Part shown: positions 37,340 to 45,696 of the stretch, one piece after another | Position numbering within the stretch: the stretch's first letter is position 1 | Layout of the letters: the number at the start of each line of letters is the position of its first letter | From: Clostridiaceae bacterium | GTDB lineage: Bacteria; Bacillota; Clostridia; Saccharofermentanales; DTU023 | Length of the DNA stretch: 47,043 nucleotides | Direction: 5' to 3' | NCBI GenBank assembly: GCA_012799825.1 | Contig: JAAZKK010000121.1 | Location: 1-47,043, forward strand | The notes under the pieces: generated by a model | Database searches by the model: none | Told to the model about the DNA's origin: nothing | What the model saw: only the letters and a program-made list of their open reading frames with translations | Translations under genes and position numbers: made by a program

Positions 37340-37738
37340 GACGATTTTTTGCCAACGATCAGAGATAGCATCGAAACCAAGATTTTTGTACGATCGTCCT
37401 CGATGAGCGCCGATAGATTTTCGAAGTCGGTGTCTCTGTCCCTTAATTCATGCGGAATGCGCCGGAGCATGTCGTCCATTCGGTTGCGACCAATGATGTC
37501 TTCAAGTTCGAAAAAAATCATCGATACGAAAGAGTGCAATATCGCCTCAAAAAAGCCGACAGTAATCGTCGGGTTGTAACCTCTGTAAATTCCGTCGATC
37601 TTATCAAGATTCTTTATGAAAGTTCCTTGACAGTCCCCAAGGTTGTAATTTTACTTCGCCATGGCAGTAAACATGATATGATAGGTTTCAACGCGGATAT
37701 CTCTGATATATTTGGCGCGATCGAAATGCCCGATTGAT
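37340..37738 (-). pseudogene. Decayed C-terminal remnant of an unidentified gene
   Basis: The minus-strand frame reads as continuous protein-like sequence (for example FDRAKYIRDIRVETYHIMF, then VGFFEAILHSFVSMIFF and DDMLRRIPHEL), with a single in-frame TAA at about 37650 after MAK. A stop also lies just upstream near 37750, and no start codon or ribosome site precedes it. The frame runs on into the 3' end of the peptidase gene. The pattern suggests a truncated, mutated gene left between the peptidase and folD. I do not recognise the family. A sequencing error at the TAA cannot be excluded. Confidence 0.4.
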
Positions 37739-37769
37739 ATATTGTGTTAAAAAAGGAAGGGGAAAGACA

Positions 37770-38615
37770 GTGGCGCAGATTTTATTAGGGAAAGCTGTAG
37801 CGGATGCTCGCTCAGAGGATCTTATTGGGCGTGTGGAAGTGCTGAAGGAAAAAGGGATCGATCCAAAACTTGTGATTGTGCGTGTTGGCGAGAAACCGGA
37901 GGATCTTTCATATGAGCGCGGCGCGTTGAATCGTGCCCGGCGCATCGGTGTGGAGACTGACGTAAGGGTATTTCAAGAGAACGTCTCGACGGGCGAAGTG
38001 CTTGATGCGATAGCGGCAATCAACGAGGATCCGAAGATCCACGGATGTCTAGTTTTCCGCCCCCTTCCTAAAACCGTTGATGAGCGCGTCATCTGTGAAT
38101 CACTTGCGCCGGAGAAGGACGTTGACGGTATAGGCTCCGCGTCGATGGCGCATGTTTTCATGAATCAAGGAAGCGGATTTGCTCCTTGTACGGCCGAAGC
38201 CGTGCTTGCTATGCTAAAGCATTACAAGATCCCGATGAGCGGGTCGCGTGTTACCGTCATCGGCAGAAGTCTTGTCATCGGGAAGCCCGTGTCGATGATG
38301 CTTTTAAATGAAAACGCAACGGTGACGATATGCCACACGAGGACACGTGATCTTGCCGCCGCGGCGCGCGAAGCCGATATTATCGTCGCTTGTGCGGGGA
38401 AAGCCGGTATGGTGGGTAAGGATTTTGTTCGCGAAGACCAGACGGTCATCGATGTCGGCATCAACGTCAATGACGAGGGGAAATTAGTAGGCGATGTCGA
38501 TTTTGATTCTGTGGAACCGATCGTTGCCAACATCACTCCAACACCACGCGGAGTCGGTTCGGTCACGACGACGATGTTGATGCAGCACGTTGTAGAAGCA
38601 GCGGAGATGATTTGA
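37770..38615 (+). CDS. folD: FolD-like methylene-THF dehydrogenase lacking cyclohydrolase residues
   Basis: Family of bifunctional NAD(P)-dependent methylene-tetrahydrofolate dehydrogenase/methenyl-THF cyclohydrolase. The 281-residue chain keeps PEKDVDG (about 114-120), the GRSLVIGKPVSMML nucleotide-binding block, and TPTPRGVGSVTTTML. But the motif Y-x-x-x-K, whose Lys drives the cyclohydrolase step, reads Y48-E-R-G-A52, and the G-x-L-V-Q motif reads GCLVF with Phe96 for the Gln. From mutants of other FolDs such a protein would retain at most dehydrogenase activity. The GTG at 37770 has AAGGAAGGGG 8 nt upstream; the upstream ATG at 37734 lacks one. Confidence 0.85.
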   Translation: MAQILLGKAVADARSEDLIGRVEVLKEKGIDPKLVIVRVGEKPEDLSYERGALNRARRIGVETDVRVFQENVSTGEVLDAIAAINEDPKIHGCLVFRPLPKTVDERVICESLAPEKDVDGIGSASMAHVFMNQGSGFAPCTAEAVLAMLKHYKIPMSGSRVTVIGRSLVIGKPVSMMLLNENATVTICHTRTRDLAAAAREADIIVACAGKAGMVGKDFVREDQTVIDVGINVNDEGKLVGDVDFDSVEPIVANITPTPRGVGSVTTTMLMQHVVEAAEMI

Positions 38616-38641
38616 CGGGAACGTTCAGCTTTTCGTATAAT
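38612..38641 (+). promoter_or_regulatory. Promoter of the rpmH operon
   Basis: TTGACG (38612-38617) overlaps the folD stop codon; after an 18-nt spacer comes a perfect TATAAT (38636-38641). The leader would be about 80 nt. A second TATAAT at 38700-38705 has no matching -35. Confidence 0.7.
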
Positions 38642-38728
38642 CAAAACGTTATGCCTTATTTTGACAGGAACACAGAAGTAAGACCGATCAAACGGTAAAT
38701 ATAATCACGAATTCTTTGGAGAGAGAAC

Positions 38729-38863
38729 ATGAAACGAACGTATCAACCAAAACGTCGCAAACGCTCACGCGTATACGGATTCCGTAAAAGAATGGCGACA
38801 AGGCAGGGAAGACAGATTTTAAAACGCAGAAGGATTAAAGGCCGCAAGAGACTTACGTGGTAA
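38729..38863 (+). CDS. rpmH: Ribosomal protein bL34
   Basis: A 44-residue, very basic protein of the large subunit. The start [20 protein letters not shown] and the end KGRKRLTW match L34 throughout; the final Trp is a small variation. GGAGAGAGAAC precedes the ATG. It is first in the rpmH-rnpA-yidD-yidC-jag block, separated from rnpA by 13 nt. Confidence 0.97.
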   Translation: MKRTYQPKRRKRSRVYGFRKRMATRQGRQILKRRRIKGRKRLTW

Positions 38864-38876
38864 TCGTCGGGGGCGG

Positions 38877-39275
38877 ATGATGACGCGCGCCGGAAGATTG
38901 ACAAATAACCGCGATTTTACACGCGTATACCGGAAAGGAACATGGAAGCGCGGTCGCTTTATCGGCCTACATTTTTTAAAACACCGAGGACGATATGCCT
39001 CAGGCTCGGCTCGTGTTGGTTTCACAGTGAACCGTTCGCTAAAAAACGCGGTCGAGCGCAATCGCATGAAACGCCTGCTTCGCGAGGCCTTTCGTTTGTC
39101 ACAACTTATCATCATGCCCGGTGTCGATATGGTGGTGAGCGGCCGCTGGAAGAAGGAGAGCGAGCCTCGGTTACCAGATCTCATCGATGAGCTTCAGAAG
39201 CTGATCACGGAGGCCGGGATCGGCAGTATCGCGTCACCTTGCGAGAAGAACATATCGGAAAACAATCTTGATTGA
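38877..39275 (+). CDS. rnpA: Ribonuclease P protein component
   Basis: Protein cofactor of RNase P, which removes 5' leaders from pre-tRNAs. The 132-residue chain has the N-terminal [14 protein letters not shown] strand region, [16 protein letters not shown], and the RNA-binding RNR box [14 protein letters not shown] (about 60-73). Tandem ATGs follow GGGGGCGG. About 15 extra residues at the C-terminus go beyond the usual end. The stop overlaps the start of yidD. Confidence 0.95.
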   Translation: MMTRAGRLTNNRDFTRVYRKGTWKRGRFIGLHFLKHRGRYASGSARVGFTVNRSLKNAVERNRMKRLLREAFRLSQLIIMPGVDMVVSGRWKKESEPRLPDLIDELQKLITEAGIGSIASPCEKNISENNLD

Positions 39276-39634
39276 CTGAAGATTCTTTGGAAAACAACGT
39301 GCTCAAGGAAAAAGCAGATTTGCAAGAAGATGCAAAAGACAAAACGAATGTTCCGCGCCGTTCGGTGCCGGCTTCGTTGATGCTGGGCGCCATTCGTGTG
39401 TATCAGCGTCAATTGTCGCCGAATCATTTGCCTTGTTGCCGTTTTTCACCGACCTGTTCCACGTATGCGATGGAGGCGATACAGCGTTTCGGCGCATTTC
39501 GCGGAGGGCTGCTCGCGTTGTGGCGTCTGTTGCGCTGCAATCCGTTTGCTCGTGGCGGTTATGACCCCGTGCCGACAATGTGGCCGACGTGGCGCAAGGA
39601 TGTTCATCTTTCCGGGAACAGAAAGAGCGGATAA
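39272..39634 (+). CDS. yidD: Membrane protein insertion efficiency factor YidD
   Basis: Small membrane-associated protein that aids YidC-dependent insertion. The core [11 protein letters not shown]...[15 protein letters not shown]...GGYDPVP is intact, including the conserved Cys. The TTG at 39272 overlaps the rnpA stop (TTGA). It gives a 120-residue protein with a charged N-terminal extension of about 35 residues; YidD is commonly 70-90 residues. An internal GTG at 39299 is an alternative start with a weak ribosome site. Confidence 0.9.
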   Translation: MTEDSLENNVLKEKADLQEDAKDKTNVPRRSVPASLMLGAIRVYQRQLSPNHLPCCRFSPTCSTYAMEAIQRFGAFRGGLLALWRLLRCNPFARGGYDPVPTMWPTWRKDVHLSGNRKSG

Positions 39635-39836
39635 CGCGCGAATCTTAGGAGTGCGGTTTTCGCAAGGCATAAACCGTGACATCATAGACGCGACGTTTAG
39701 AACAGCAGGAATAATACTTCCGAATTATCAGAAACCTTATTTTCTTGCTCAAAAAAACAGGACAATCGCAAAAAAGCGGATCAGTAGAATTTACTGAAAC
39801 CTGTGCAACTGACATACTGAAAGAGAGATAAAAGCG

Positions 39837-40952
39837 ATGAATTTTATACCGGTGCAACTAGGACTACTGGATCCACTTTACAAATTGTTCGGCTGGATTC
39901 TCGGCGTGCTTTACTCATGGATCGGCAGTTATGGCCTCGTCATTATCCTTTTCACTGTAGGTATCCGGCTGTTGCTGATGCCTTTGGCGCTGAAGTCGCA
40001 GCGCGGTTCGCTTCGTCAGCAATTGCTCGTCGATGAAGTCAACGATATCAAACGCCATTACGGGAATGATCAGCAGCGCATCACAGAAATGACGCAACAG
40101 CTTTATAAGGAGAACGGCATCTCGATGACCTCAGGCTGCCTTCCCATGGTGCTTCAGCTGCTCCTGATCTGGCCTGTATTTTATCTTTTCCGTTCACCGC
40201 TTCGCTGGATCACCAACGTATCTGTCCAAAATCTGAGAAACATCGCGGGGCTTATGCAGACGCACGGCCTGATGACTCAAGCGGAAGTCAACAACGTTGC
40301 TTTGATGGATATCCCCGTGCTTGCCGGACTTCGCGACTCGGGTGCCGTACTTGAACAGTCCGTTTCCAATGGGTGGATCACCCTCGATAAATTGATCAAC
40401 ACAAACTTTCTCGGCATGGATCTTGCCCGCACACCTTCATGGAAACCGACGGATTGGTTCGGTGCAAACTGGCGTGTTGAGTTGCCCCTTGTCATTCTCA
40501 TCCTAATTACAATGATCACTTATTTCATTCAGATGAAAGTCATGCGCAACAGCCGCCCGCGTCCAGAGAAAACAAAGGAAGAAAAAAGAAGAGACAAAGC
40601 CAATCCGGCAAAACGCGGTCAAGAGCCTGAAGCAGGCTCCGGTATGCTGAAATCGATGAACTATATCATGCCTGTTTTCATGCTGTTCACGATGTTCCGC
40701 ATGCCCGCCGCCATGTGCGTTTTCTGGTTTGCCCAAAACATCGTTTACCTCGCACAGTCGCTGATTGGCTACAAATACTACATCAAGCCGCTTCGACTGT
40801 CGTATGAACTTGATCAGGCTCAATATGATCGATCCCGCCCCGCCGAAGTTGCCGACGACAGCCGTTCCACAAAGAATCGTAAAAAAGGCAAAAAGAAACG
40901 CGAGAAGCGATCCTTGATGTCGGTGATTCGCGGCGACGGTCCTCGCGAGTAA
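39837..40952 (+). CDS. yidC: Membrane protein insertase YidC/Oxa1
   Basis: Inserts and folds membrane proteins, alone or with SecYEG. The 371-residue Gram-positive-type protein has five membrane segments, beginning WIGSYGLVIILFTVGIRLLL, with the substrate-groove Arg after it. The MTSGCLPMVLQLLLIWPVFY helix and a positively charged tail (KNRKKGKKKREKR) that can contact ribosomes follow. It has no lipobox, unlike Bacillus SpoIIIJ. AAAGAGAG precedes the ATG. A 202-nt spacer without recognised gene separates it from yidD. Confidence 0.95.
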   Translation: MNFIPVQLGLLDPLYKLFGWILGVLYSWIGSYGLVIILFTVGIRLLLMPLALKSQRGSLRQQLLVDEVNDIKRHYGNDQQRITEMTQQLYKENGISMTSGCLPMVLQLLLIWPVFYLFRSPLRWITNVSVQNLRNIAGLMQTHGLMTQAEVNNVALMDIPVLAGLRDSGAVLEQSVSNGWITLDKLINTNFLGMDLARTPSWKPTDWFGANWRVELPLVILILITMITYFIQMKVMRNSRPRPEKTKEEKRRDKANPAKRGQEPEAGSGMLKSMNYIMPVFMLFTMFRMPAAMCVFWFAQNIVYLAQSLIGYKYYIKPLRLSYELDQAQYDRSRPAEVADDSRSTKNRKKGKKKREKRSLMSVIRGDGPRE

Positions 40953-40982
40953 TTCGGTCGTCAAAGAAGGAGATTTTTTCAC

Positions 40983-41774
40983 ATGGATCATGTGGTCGAA
41001 ACGACAGGAAAAACCGTAGATCAGGCCGTAGAGAAGGCCTTAGAAGAATTAGACATTTCCTTAACGGATGCGCTGATAGAAATCCTCGATGAAGGGGACA
41101 AAGGCGGTATTTTCGGATTTGGCCGCCAACCGGCACGTGTGCGCGTCACCGATATAAGCGGCGACGAAGAAAGGTGCCGTGAACGCGTGCGCCGCCGCGC
41201 GACTCTCGAAGACGGACGCCACGAAGACGTCAACGATGATGACGACGACGCCGGCGATGATACTGAGGCGTGGAAAATGCCCGCTGAGGAGCGAAGTTTA
41301 GATGCCGCGGAAAATGCGGCGTTAGATTACGTTGAGGCGATTCTATCCGGCATAGGTATTCACGGCCGGTTGGAGTCCTACATCGATGAAGAAGGCAGCT
41401 TGGAAATCGATATTTCCGGCAACGACTGCGGTGTTGCGATCGGCCGCCACGGAGAAACCCTCGATGCTATTCAATATTTAACTAATATTGTTGCCAATCG
41501 TTGGATGGACGATTTCCTTCGCGTGATCGTTGATGTCTCCGGTTATCGCCATCGCCGTGAACAGCGTTTGAGTCGTATCGCCAACAAGACAGCGGAACGC
41601 GTACTCGCGACCGGTCGCGAATCGAAGCTCAAGCCCATGACTCCGGCCGAGCGGCGCGTTATCCATATGACGTTGCGTGATGTCGAAGGTATATCCACCT
41701 ACAGCGAAGGAGCCGATCCTAGGCGCTATGTTGTGATCGCGCCTTCAGTCGGTGTTGAATTTATTAACGACTGA
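40983..41774 (+). CDS. khpB: RNA-binding protein Jag/KhpB
   Basis: KH-R3H RNA-binding protein, partner of KhpA in Gram-positive bacteria. The 263-residue chain has the Jag-N domain (1-55, with GGIFGFGRQPARVRV), an acidic linker (about 75-105), the KH domain with VAIGRHGETLDAIQYL (about 148-163), and the R3H domain (RRVIHMTLRDVEGISTYSEG, near 222-241). AGAAGGAG precedes the ATG 30 nt after yidC. Confidence 0.94.
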   Translation: MDHVVETTGKTVDQAVEKALEELDISLTDALIEILDEGDKGGIFGFGRQPARVRVTDISGDEERCRERVRRRATLEDGRHEDVNDDDDDAGDDTEAWKMPAEERSLDAAENAALDYVEAILSGIGIHGRLESYIDEEGSLEIDISGNDCGVAIGRHGETLDAIQYLTNIVANRWMDDFLRVIVDVSGYRHRREQRLSRIANKTAERVLATGRESKLKPMTPAERRVIHMTLRDVEGISTYSEGADPRRYVVIAPSVGVEFIND

Positions 41775-41840
41775 TCCACCGCGATTGATCCGTTGAAAGA
41801 CATACGGCGCTAGGTCTGAGATTAAGACGCAAAAACGCAC

Positions 41841-41875
41841 ATCCGGATGCGGAAGCCGTATCCGGATCTTTGATT
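41841..41875 (+). terminator. Terminator-like hairpin after jag
   Basis: ATCCGGATGCGG (41841-41852) pairs with CCGTATCCGGAT (41856-41867) as a 12-bp stem with one G-U pair and a 3-nt AAG loop, followed by CTTTGATTGT. The stem is very stable but the T-run is interrupted; probably a partial terminator before mnmE. Confidence 0.6.
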
Positions 41876-41903
41876 GTATTAAATAAAGAAAGGACGATGA
41901 GCG

Positions 41904-43577
41904 ATGAATCCCGATCAAGATACGATAGCGGCTTTTTCGACACCGCCTGGCGAGAGCGGGATTGCCGTCATGCGCCTTTCCGGTCCCGACGCTGCGGCCA
42001 TATGTGATCGGCTTTTTGTCCCGGTCTCAAACACGTTTCCTAAACCCTCTCAAATGAAGGGTTATACGCTTGCGCCCGGCACGTGGGCAGGGATTGACGA
42101 TGTCGTGCTTTCGTGTTTTCGTGCGCCTTGTTCGTATACGGGAGAAGACGTATACGAAATCTCTTGTCACGGAGGAAAGGCTATCCGCGAAGGCGTCCTT
42201 GCGAGCGCTCTCTCTGCAGGCGCACGCGCTGCAGGCCCCGGCGAATACAGCCGTCGCGCTTTTCTAAACGGAAAATTGGACCTCGCATCGGCAGAAGCAG
42301 TAATGGATCTCATTGAGGCACAGGCAGAGAAACAGGCAAAAGCGGCCTATCGCCAGTTAAAGGGCGATCTGTCGAATGCCGTGCGTATTCGCGCCGATCA
42401 ACTCTACGCCATACTTGCCCATTTGGAAATGTTGCTGGACTGGGATGAGGAGGAAGAACGCGATGAAGATCGCATCACTATCACGTCAGATTTGAAGGAG
42501 GCGGAATCGGCTCTGCAACATCTGGTCTCGACGTTTCGAAGCGGTCGTGTCGTTCGCGAAGGTCTCCATGTCGTCATCGCCGGAAATCCCAACGTTGGAA
42601 AATCATCTCTTCTCAATGCGCTGTCAGGTCGCTCCCGCGCCATTGTCAGCGATATTCCCGGCACAACACGCGACACGGTAGACATCGATGTGACGTTGGA
42701 CGGTTACCTTTTGCATCTCACCGATACGGCCGGTTTTTCATGCGAAACAGACGACCCCATCGAGCTTGAAGGGATCATCCGTGCCGGCGACGCTCTCAAC
42801 GAAGCGGATATCGTCCTCTGGGTGCTCTCACCGCCGCTGCCAACTCACCAAGACCGCCGTCACCAAGAAGAGCGCATTAAAGCGCTCGTCGCGCAAGGCA
42901 TTCCGGTACTTTTGATTCTTGGAAAAGATGATCTCAGACCGACCCTGTCTTCCGACGATGATCCTGTGCTCTACGCCGCCGAACGCTTCCCCGATTTTCC
43001 GATGCTGGCGTGGTCATATAAAGACCCGGAAGCCCTTATTCGACTGAAGGAAAAACTGGTGGCCTTTATTGAAAAGGGAGAATTAGATTCAAGCCCTGAT
43101 CTGCCGATGGCGGGCGCACCGGAAGATCAATGTCTTGACGCAAAAAAGATTGAGACGGGCGCCGCGGCAGGAGATGACTTCTTGCGAACGGCGACAGATG
43201 CCAACCAAACTGTAGCTGTTGTATCGGAAAGGCGCCTATATCTCGACGAAAATGTAGGTTTTTTAGACGAGACGACAGAAAAAGAGCTCTTACGGGAGGC
43301 AGGCGGCACAGCAAAAAGAGATCTCTTACAAGATGCGAGTTCCGGTCGATCGACGGGAAGTGAAGTTTTGATCACGCATGAGCGCCATAAAGCGGCTGTA
43401 GATCGCGCGCTTGATCTCACTAGTCAGGCAGTAAGCGATCTTGAGCGAGGGCTTTCGTTCGACTTAGTGGCGATCACCGTGCGCGAAGCCATCTCGGAAC
43501 TGTCGCTGATCACAGGCGACGATGTTTCCGAAACGCTGATCGAGACAATTTTTAGTCGCTTTTGTATCGGAAAATAA
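41904..43577 (+). CDS. mnmE: tRNA uridine-34 modification GTPase MnmE
   Basis: With MnmG it makes the aminomethyl-type modification at wobble U34 of tRNAs. The 557-residue chain has the folate-binding N-domain (1-120, DTIAAFSTPPGESGIAV), the helical domain, and the G domain with G1 GNPNVGKS (227-234), G2 GTTRD and G3 DTAG (274-277). It ends with FSRFCIGK, the family's C-terminal Cys motif. G4, normally NKxD, reads GKDD (340-343). About 95 hydrophilic residues (396-490) are inserted between the G domain and the final helices; MnmE is usually about 455 residues. AAAGGACGATGAG precedes the ATG. Confidence 0.95.
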   Translation: MNPDQDTIAAFSTPPGESGIAVMRLSGPDAAAICDRLFVPVSNTFPKPSQMKGYTLAPGTWAGIDDVVLSCFRAPCSYTGEDVYEISCHGGKAIREGVLASALSAGARAAGPGEYSRRAFLNGKLDLASAEAVMDLIEAQAEKQAKAAYRQLKGDLSNAVRIRADQLYAILAHLEMLLDWDEEEERDEDRITITSDLKEAESALQHLVSTFRSGRVVREGLHVVIAGNPNVGKSSLLNALSGRSRAIVSDIPGTTRDTVDIDVTLDGYLLHLTDTAGFSCETDDPIELEGIIRAGDALNEADIVLWVLSPPLPTHQDRRHQEERIKALVAQGIPVLLILGKDDLRPTLSSDDDPVLYAAERFPDFPMLAWSYKDPEALIRLKEKLVAFIEKGELDSSPDLPMAGAPEDQCLDAKKIETGAAAGDDFLRTATDANQTVAVVSERRLYLDENVGFLDETTEKELLREAGGTAKRDLLQDASSGRSTGSEVLITHERHKAAVDRALDLTSQAVSDLERGLSFDLVAITVREAISELSLITGDDVSETLIETIFSRFCIGK

Positions 43578-43749
43578 CGAGTGTGTCAGTTGATTGCAAT
43601 TGCAGTAATATAGCTTGATCCTTATTATTTTAAGTAACGGGCTTATCAGGTGAGAACGCTTGCAATATGACTCGATCTGTCTATCTTTGTAATAGAAACA
43701 GGCGAAAAACGAATAGATCCGATTGATTATTTCAGGTGGGGAGTAAAAC

Positions 43750-45681
43750 ATGCCTTCTTTAGCTGAAGCCATGCAACAAAAACATGCTTTTCTTGCAGGA
43801 GAGGCAGATATCATCGTGGTCGGCGCAGGCCATGCGGGATGCGAGGCGGCGCTTGCGGCCGCGCGCTTGGGCTGCCGTGTCATCCTATTTACGATGACGC
43901 TCGACAGTCTTGCCAATTTACCGTGCAATCCGAACATCGGCGGCACGGCTAAGGGACAGATGGTTCGGGAAATTGACGCGTTGGGAGGCGAGATGGGGCG
44001 CCTTGCCGATGAACACATGATTCAGTTCCGCATGCTCAACGCGAGCAAAGGCCCGGCGGTGAAGTCGCCTCGCGCGCAGATTGATCGCACGGGCTATCAG
44101 CGTGGGATGAAACAGGTGCTCGAGTCGGAACCGAATATCCGGCTCATTCAGCAGGAAATCGTCGGCCTTCTCGTGGACAACGGTGCCGTCGAAGGTGTCA
44201 TTGCGGCAACAGGCTCTCTTTACCGCGCATCTCGCGTCATCCTTTGTCCGGGCACTTTTATGGACGCTGAGGTCATCATCGGCGAATCCGTTTGTTCGTC
44301 TGGACCCGATCAACTCGCGCCGTCGTGCGGTCTTGGGGACGCGCTGAAAGCGCTCGGTCTTCCGACGACGCGTTTCAAGACAGGCACACCGGGACGTTTC
44401 CATTTCAGAAGTCTTGATACCGACGTAATGGAATTGCAGCATGCCGACGCCGTTCCGCGGCCTTTTTCATTCGACAACGAGGACGATCCCTCATGGCAGC
44501 CGTTGGCAGAGAAACCGTGCTACATTACGTGGACGACGCCGGCTACGAAAAAACTCATTGAAGACAATCTTGATCGCTCACCGCTCTATTCCGGTGTCAT
44601 CAAAGGCATTGGCCCGAGGTATTGTCCTTCCATCGAAGACAAAATGGTTAAATTTCCTGATCATGAGCGTCACCACGTTTTTCTTGAGCCGACGGGCCTT
44701 GATACGGCGGAAATGTATGCGTCAGGTTTGTCTTCTTCCATGCCGGAAGATGTACAGGCCGGCATTTATAAGACTGTACCGGGAATGGAGCACGTGGAAG
44801 TGATGCGCCCTGCTTATGCCATCGAGTATCTATTAGTCGACCCGACGTCGCTCACACTCGCTCTTGAGACGAAAGCTGTCCACGGTCTTTATCTTGCGGG
44901 ACAGATTAACGGCTCTTCCGGTTACGAAGAAGCTGCCGCGCAGGGACTCATGGCAGGCATCAATGCTGTTCGCAGTCTCCGCGGCGAATCTCCCATTATT
45001 ATCGATCGCTCGCAAGCTTATATCGGTGTCCTCATCGACGATCTTGTTACGAAGGGAACGAGTGAGCCGTACCGCCTGATGACATCGCGCGCCGAGTATC
45101 GTCTGCTTCTTCGCCAAGACAACGCCGACGCCCGCCTGACCCCGCTCGGTCATGAAATAGGACTCATTTCAGACGATCGCTGGCATCGCTTTCTTGAAAA
45201 ACAAAGTGCCATCGAAAAAGAAAAAAATCGTTTGAAATCAGTGCGTGTTCCGAAAGATGCTCTCTCCGACCGCGTGCTGGAAGAAGCGGGGAGCACTCCT
45301 CTGAAATACTCCGTCAACCTCTTGTCTCTCATGAAGCGCCCCGAATTGAATTATGACAAATTGGCTTTACTGGATCCCGATCGCCCCGACCTTGCCGCTT
45401 CCGTCCGCGAATGCGTTGAAGTCGACATCCGCTATGAAGGGTACATCAGGCTCGAACAGGAGCGCGTCGATCGCTTTCGCAAACTCGAACGACGGCTAAT
45501 ACCACAAGATATCGACTACAAAAAAATTCGCGGCATCCGGCTTGAAGCGCGTCAAAAACTTGACGCGCGCCGTCCCGTTTCCATCGGTCAAGCAGGTCGT
45601 ATTTCCGGCGTTTCTCCGGCTGATATTCAGGTGCTTCTCGTCTGGCTGGAGCAGCACCATCGCCAGATGAGCGCAACGTAA
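43750..45681 (+). CDS. mnmG: tRNA uridine-34 modification flavoenzyme MnmG
   Basis: FAD-dependent partner of MnmE. The 643-residue chain has the dinucleotide-binding GAGHAGCEAALAAARLG (near residue 25), the NPNIGGTAKGQ block with its Cys, and KGPAVKSPRAQIDR. The second flavin motif NGSSGYEEAAAQGLMAG and the C-terminal MnmE-contact domain also fit. GGTGGGGAG lies before the ATG. A 172-nt spacer separates it from mnmE; it contains the 10-bp palindrome TGCAATTGCA but no clear promoter. Confidence 0.96.
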   Translation: MPSLAEAMQQKHAFLAGEADIIVVGAGHAGCEAALAAARLGCRVILFTMTLDSLANLPCNPNIGGTAKGQMVREIDALGGEMGRLADEHMIQFRMLNASKGPAVKSPRAQIDRTGYQRGMKQVLESEPNIRLIQQEIVGLLVDNGAVEGVIAATGSLYRASRVILCPGTFMDAEVIIGESVCSSGPDQLAPSCGLGDALKALGLPTTRFKTGTPGRFHFRSLDTDVMELQHADAVPRPFSFDNEDDPSWQPLAEKPCYITWTTPATKKLIEDNLDRSPLYSGVIKGIGPRYCPSIEDKMVKFPDHERHHVFLEPTGLDTAEMYASGLSSSMPEDVQAGIYKTVPGMEHVEVMRPAYAIEYLLVDPTSLTLALETKAVHGLYLAGQINGSSGYEEAAAQGLMAGINAVRSLRGESPIIIDRSQAYIGVLIDDLVTKGTSEPYRLMTSRAEYRLLLRQDNADARLTPLGHEIGLISDDRWHRFLEKQSAIEKEKNRLKSVRVPKDALSDRVLEEAGSTPLKYSVNLLSLMKRPELNYDKLALLDPDRPDLAASVRECVEVDIRYEGYIRLEQERVDRFRKLERRLIPQDIDYKKIRGIRLEARQKLDARRPVSIGQAGRISGVSPADIQVLLVWLEQHHRQMSAT

Positions 45682-45696
45682 AGTGAGAACCTCCCG

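Noticed and set aside
37450-37737. Plus-strand 95-codon frame before folD
   Set aside because: Low-complexity translation without ribosome site; the opposite strand reads as better protein sequence, and the folD start lies inside its end.
38616-38728. Possible oriC between folD and rpmH
   Set aside because: Searched for TTATCCACA-type DnaA boxes and AT-rich direct repeats; only a promoter was found in 113 bp.
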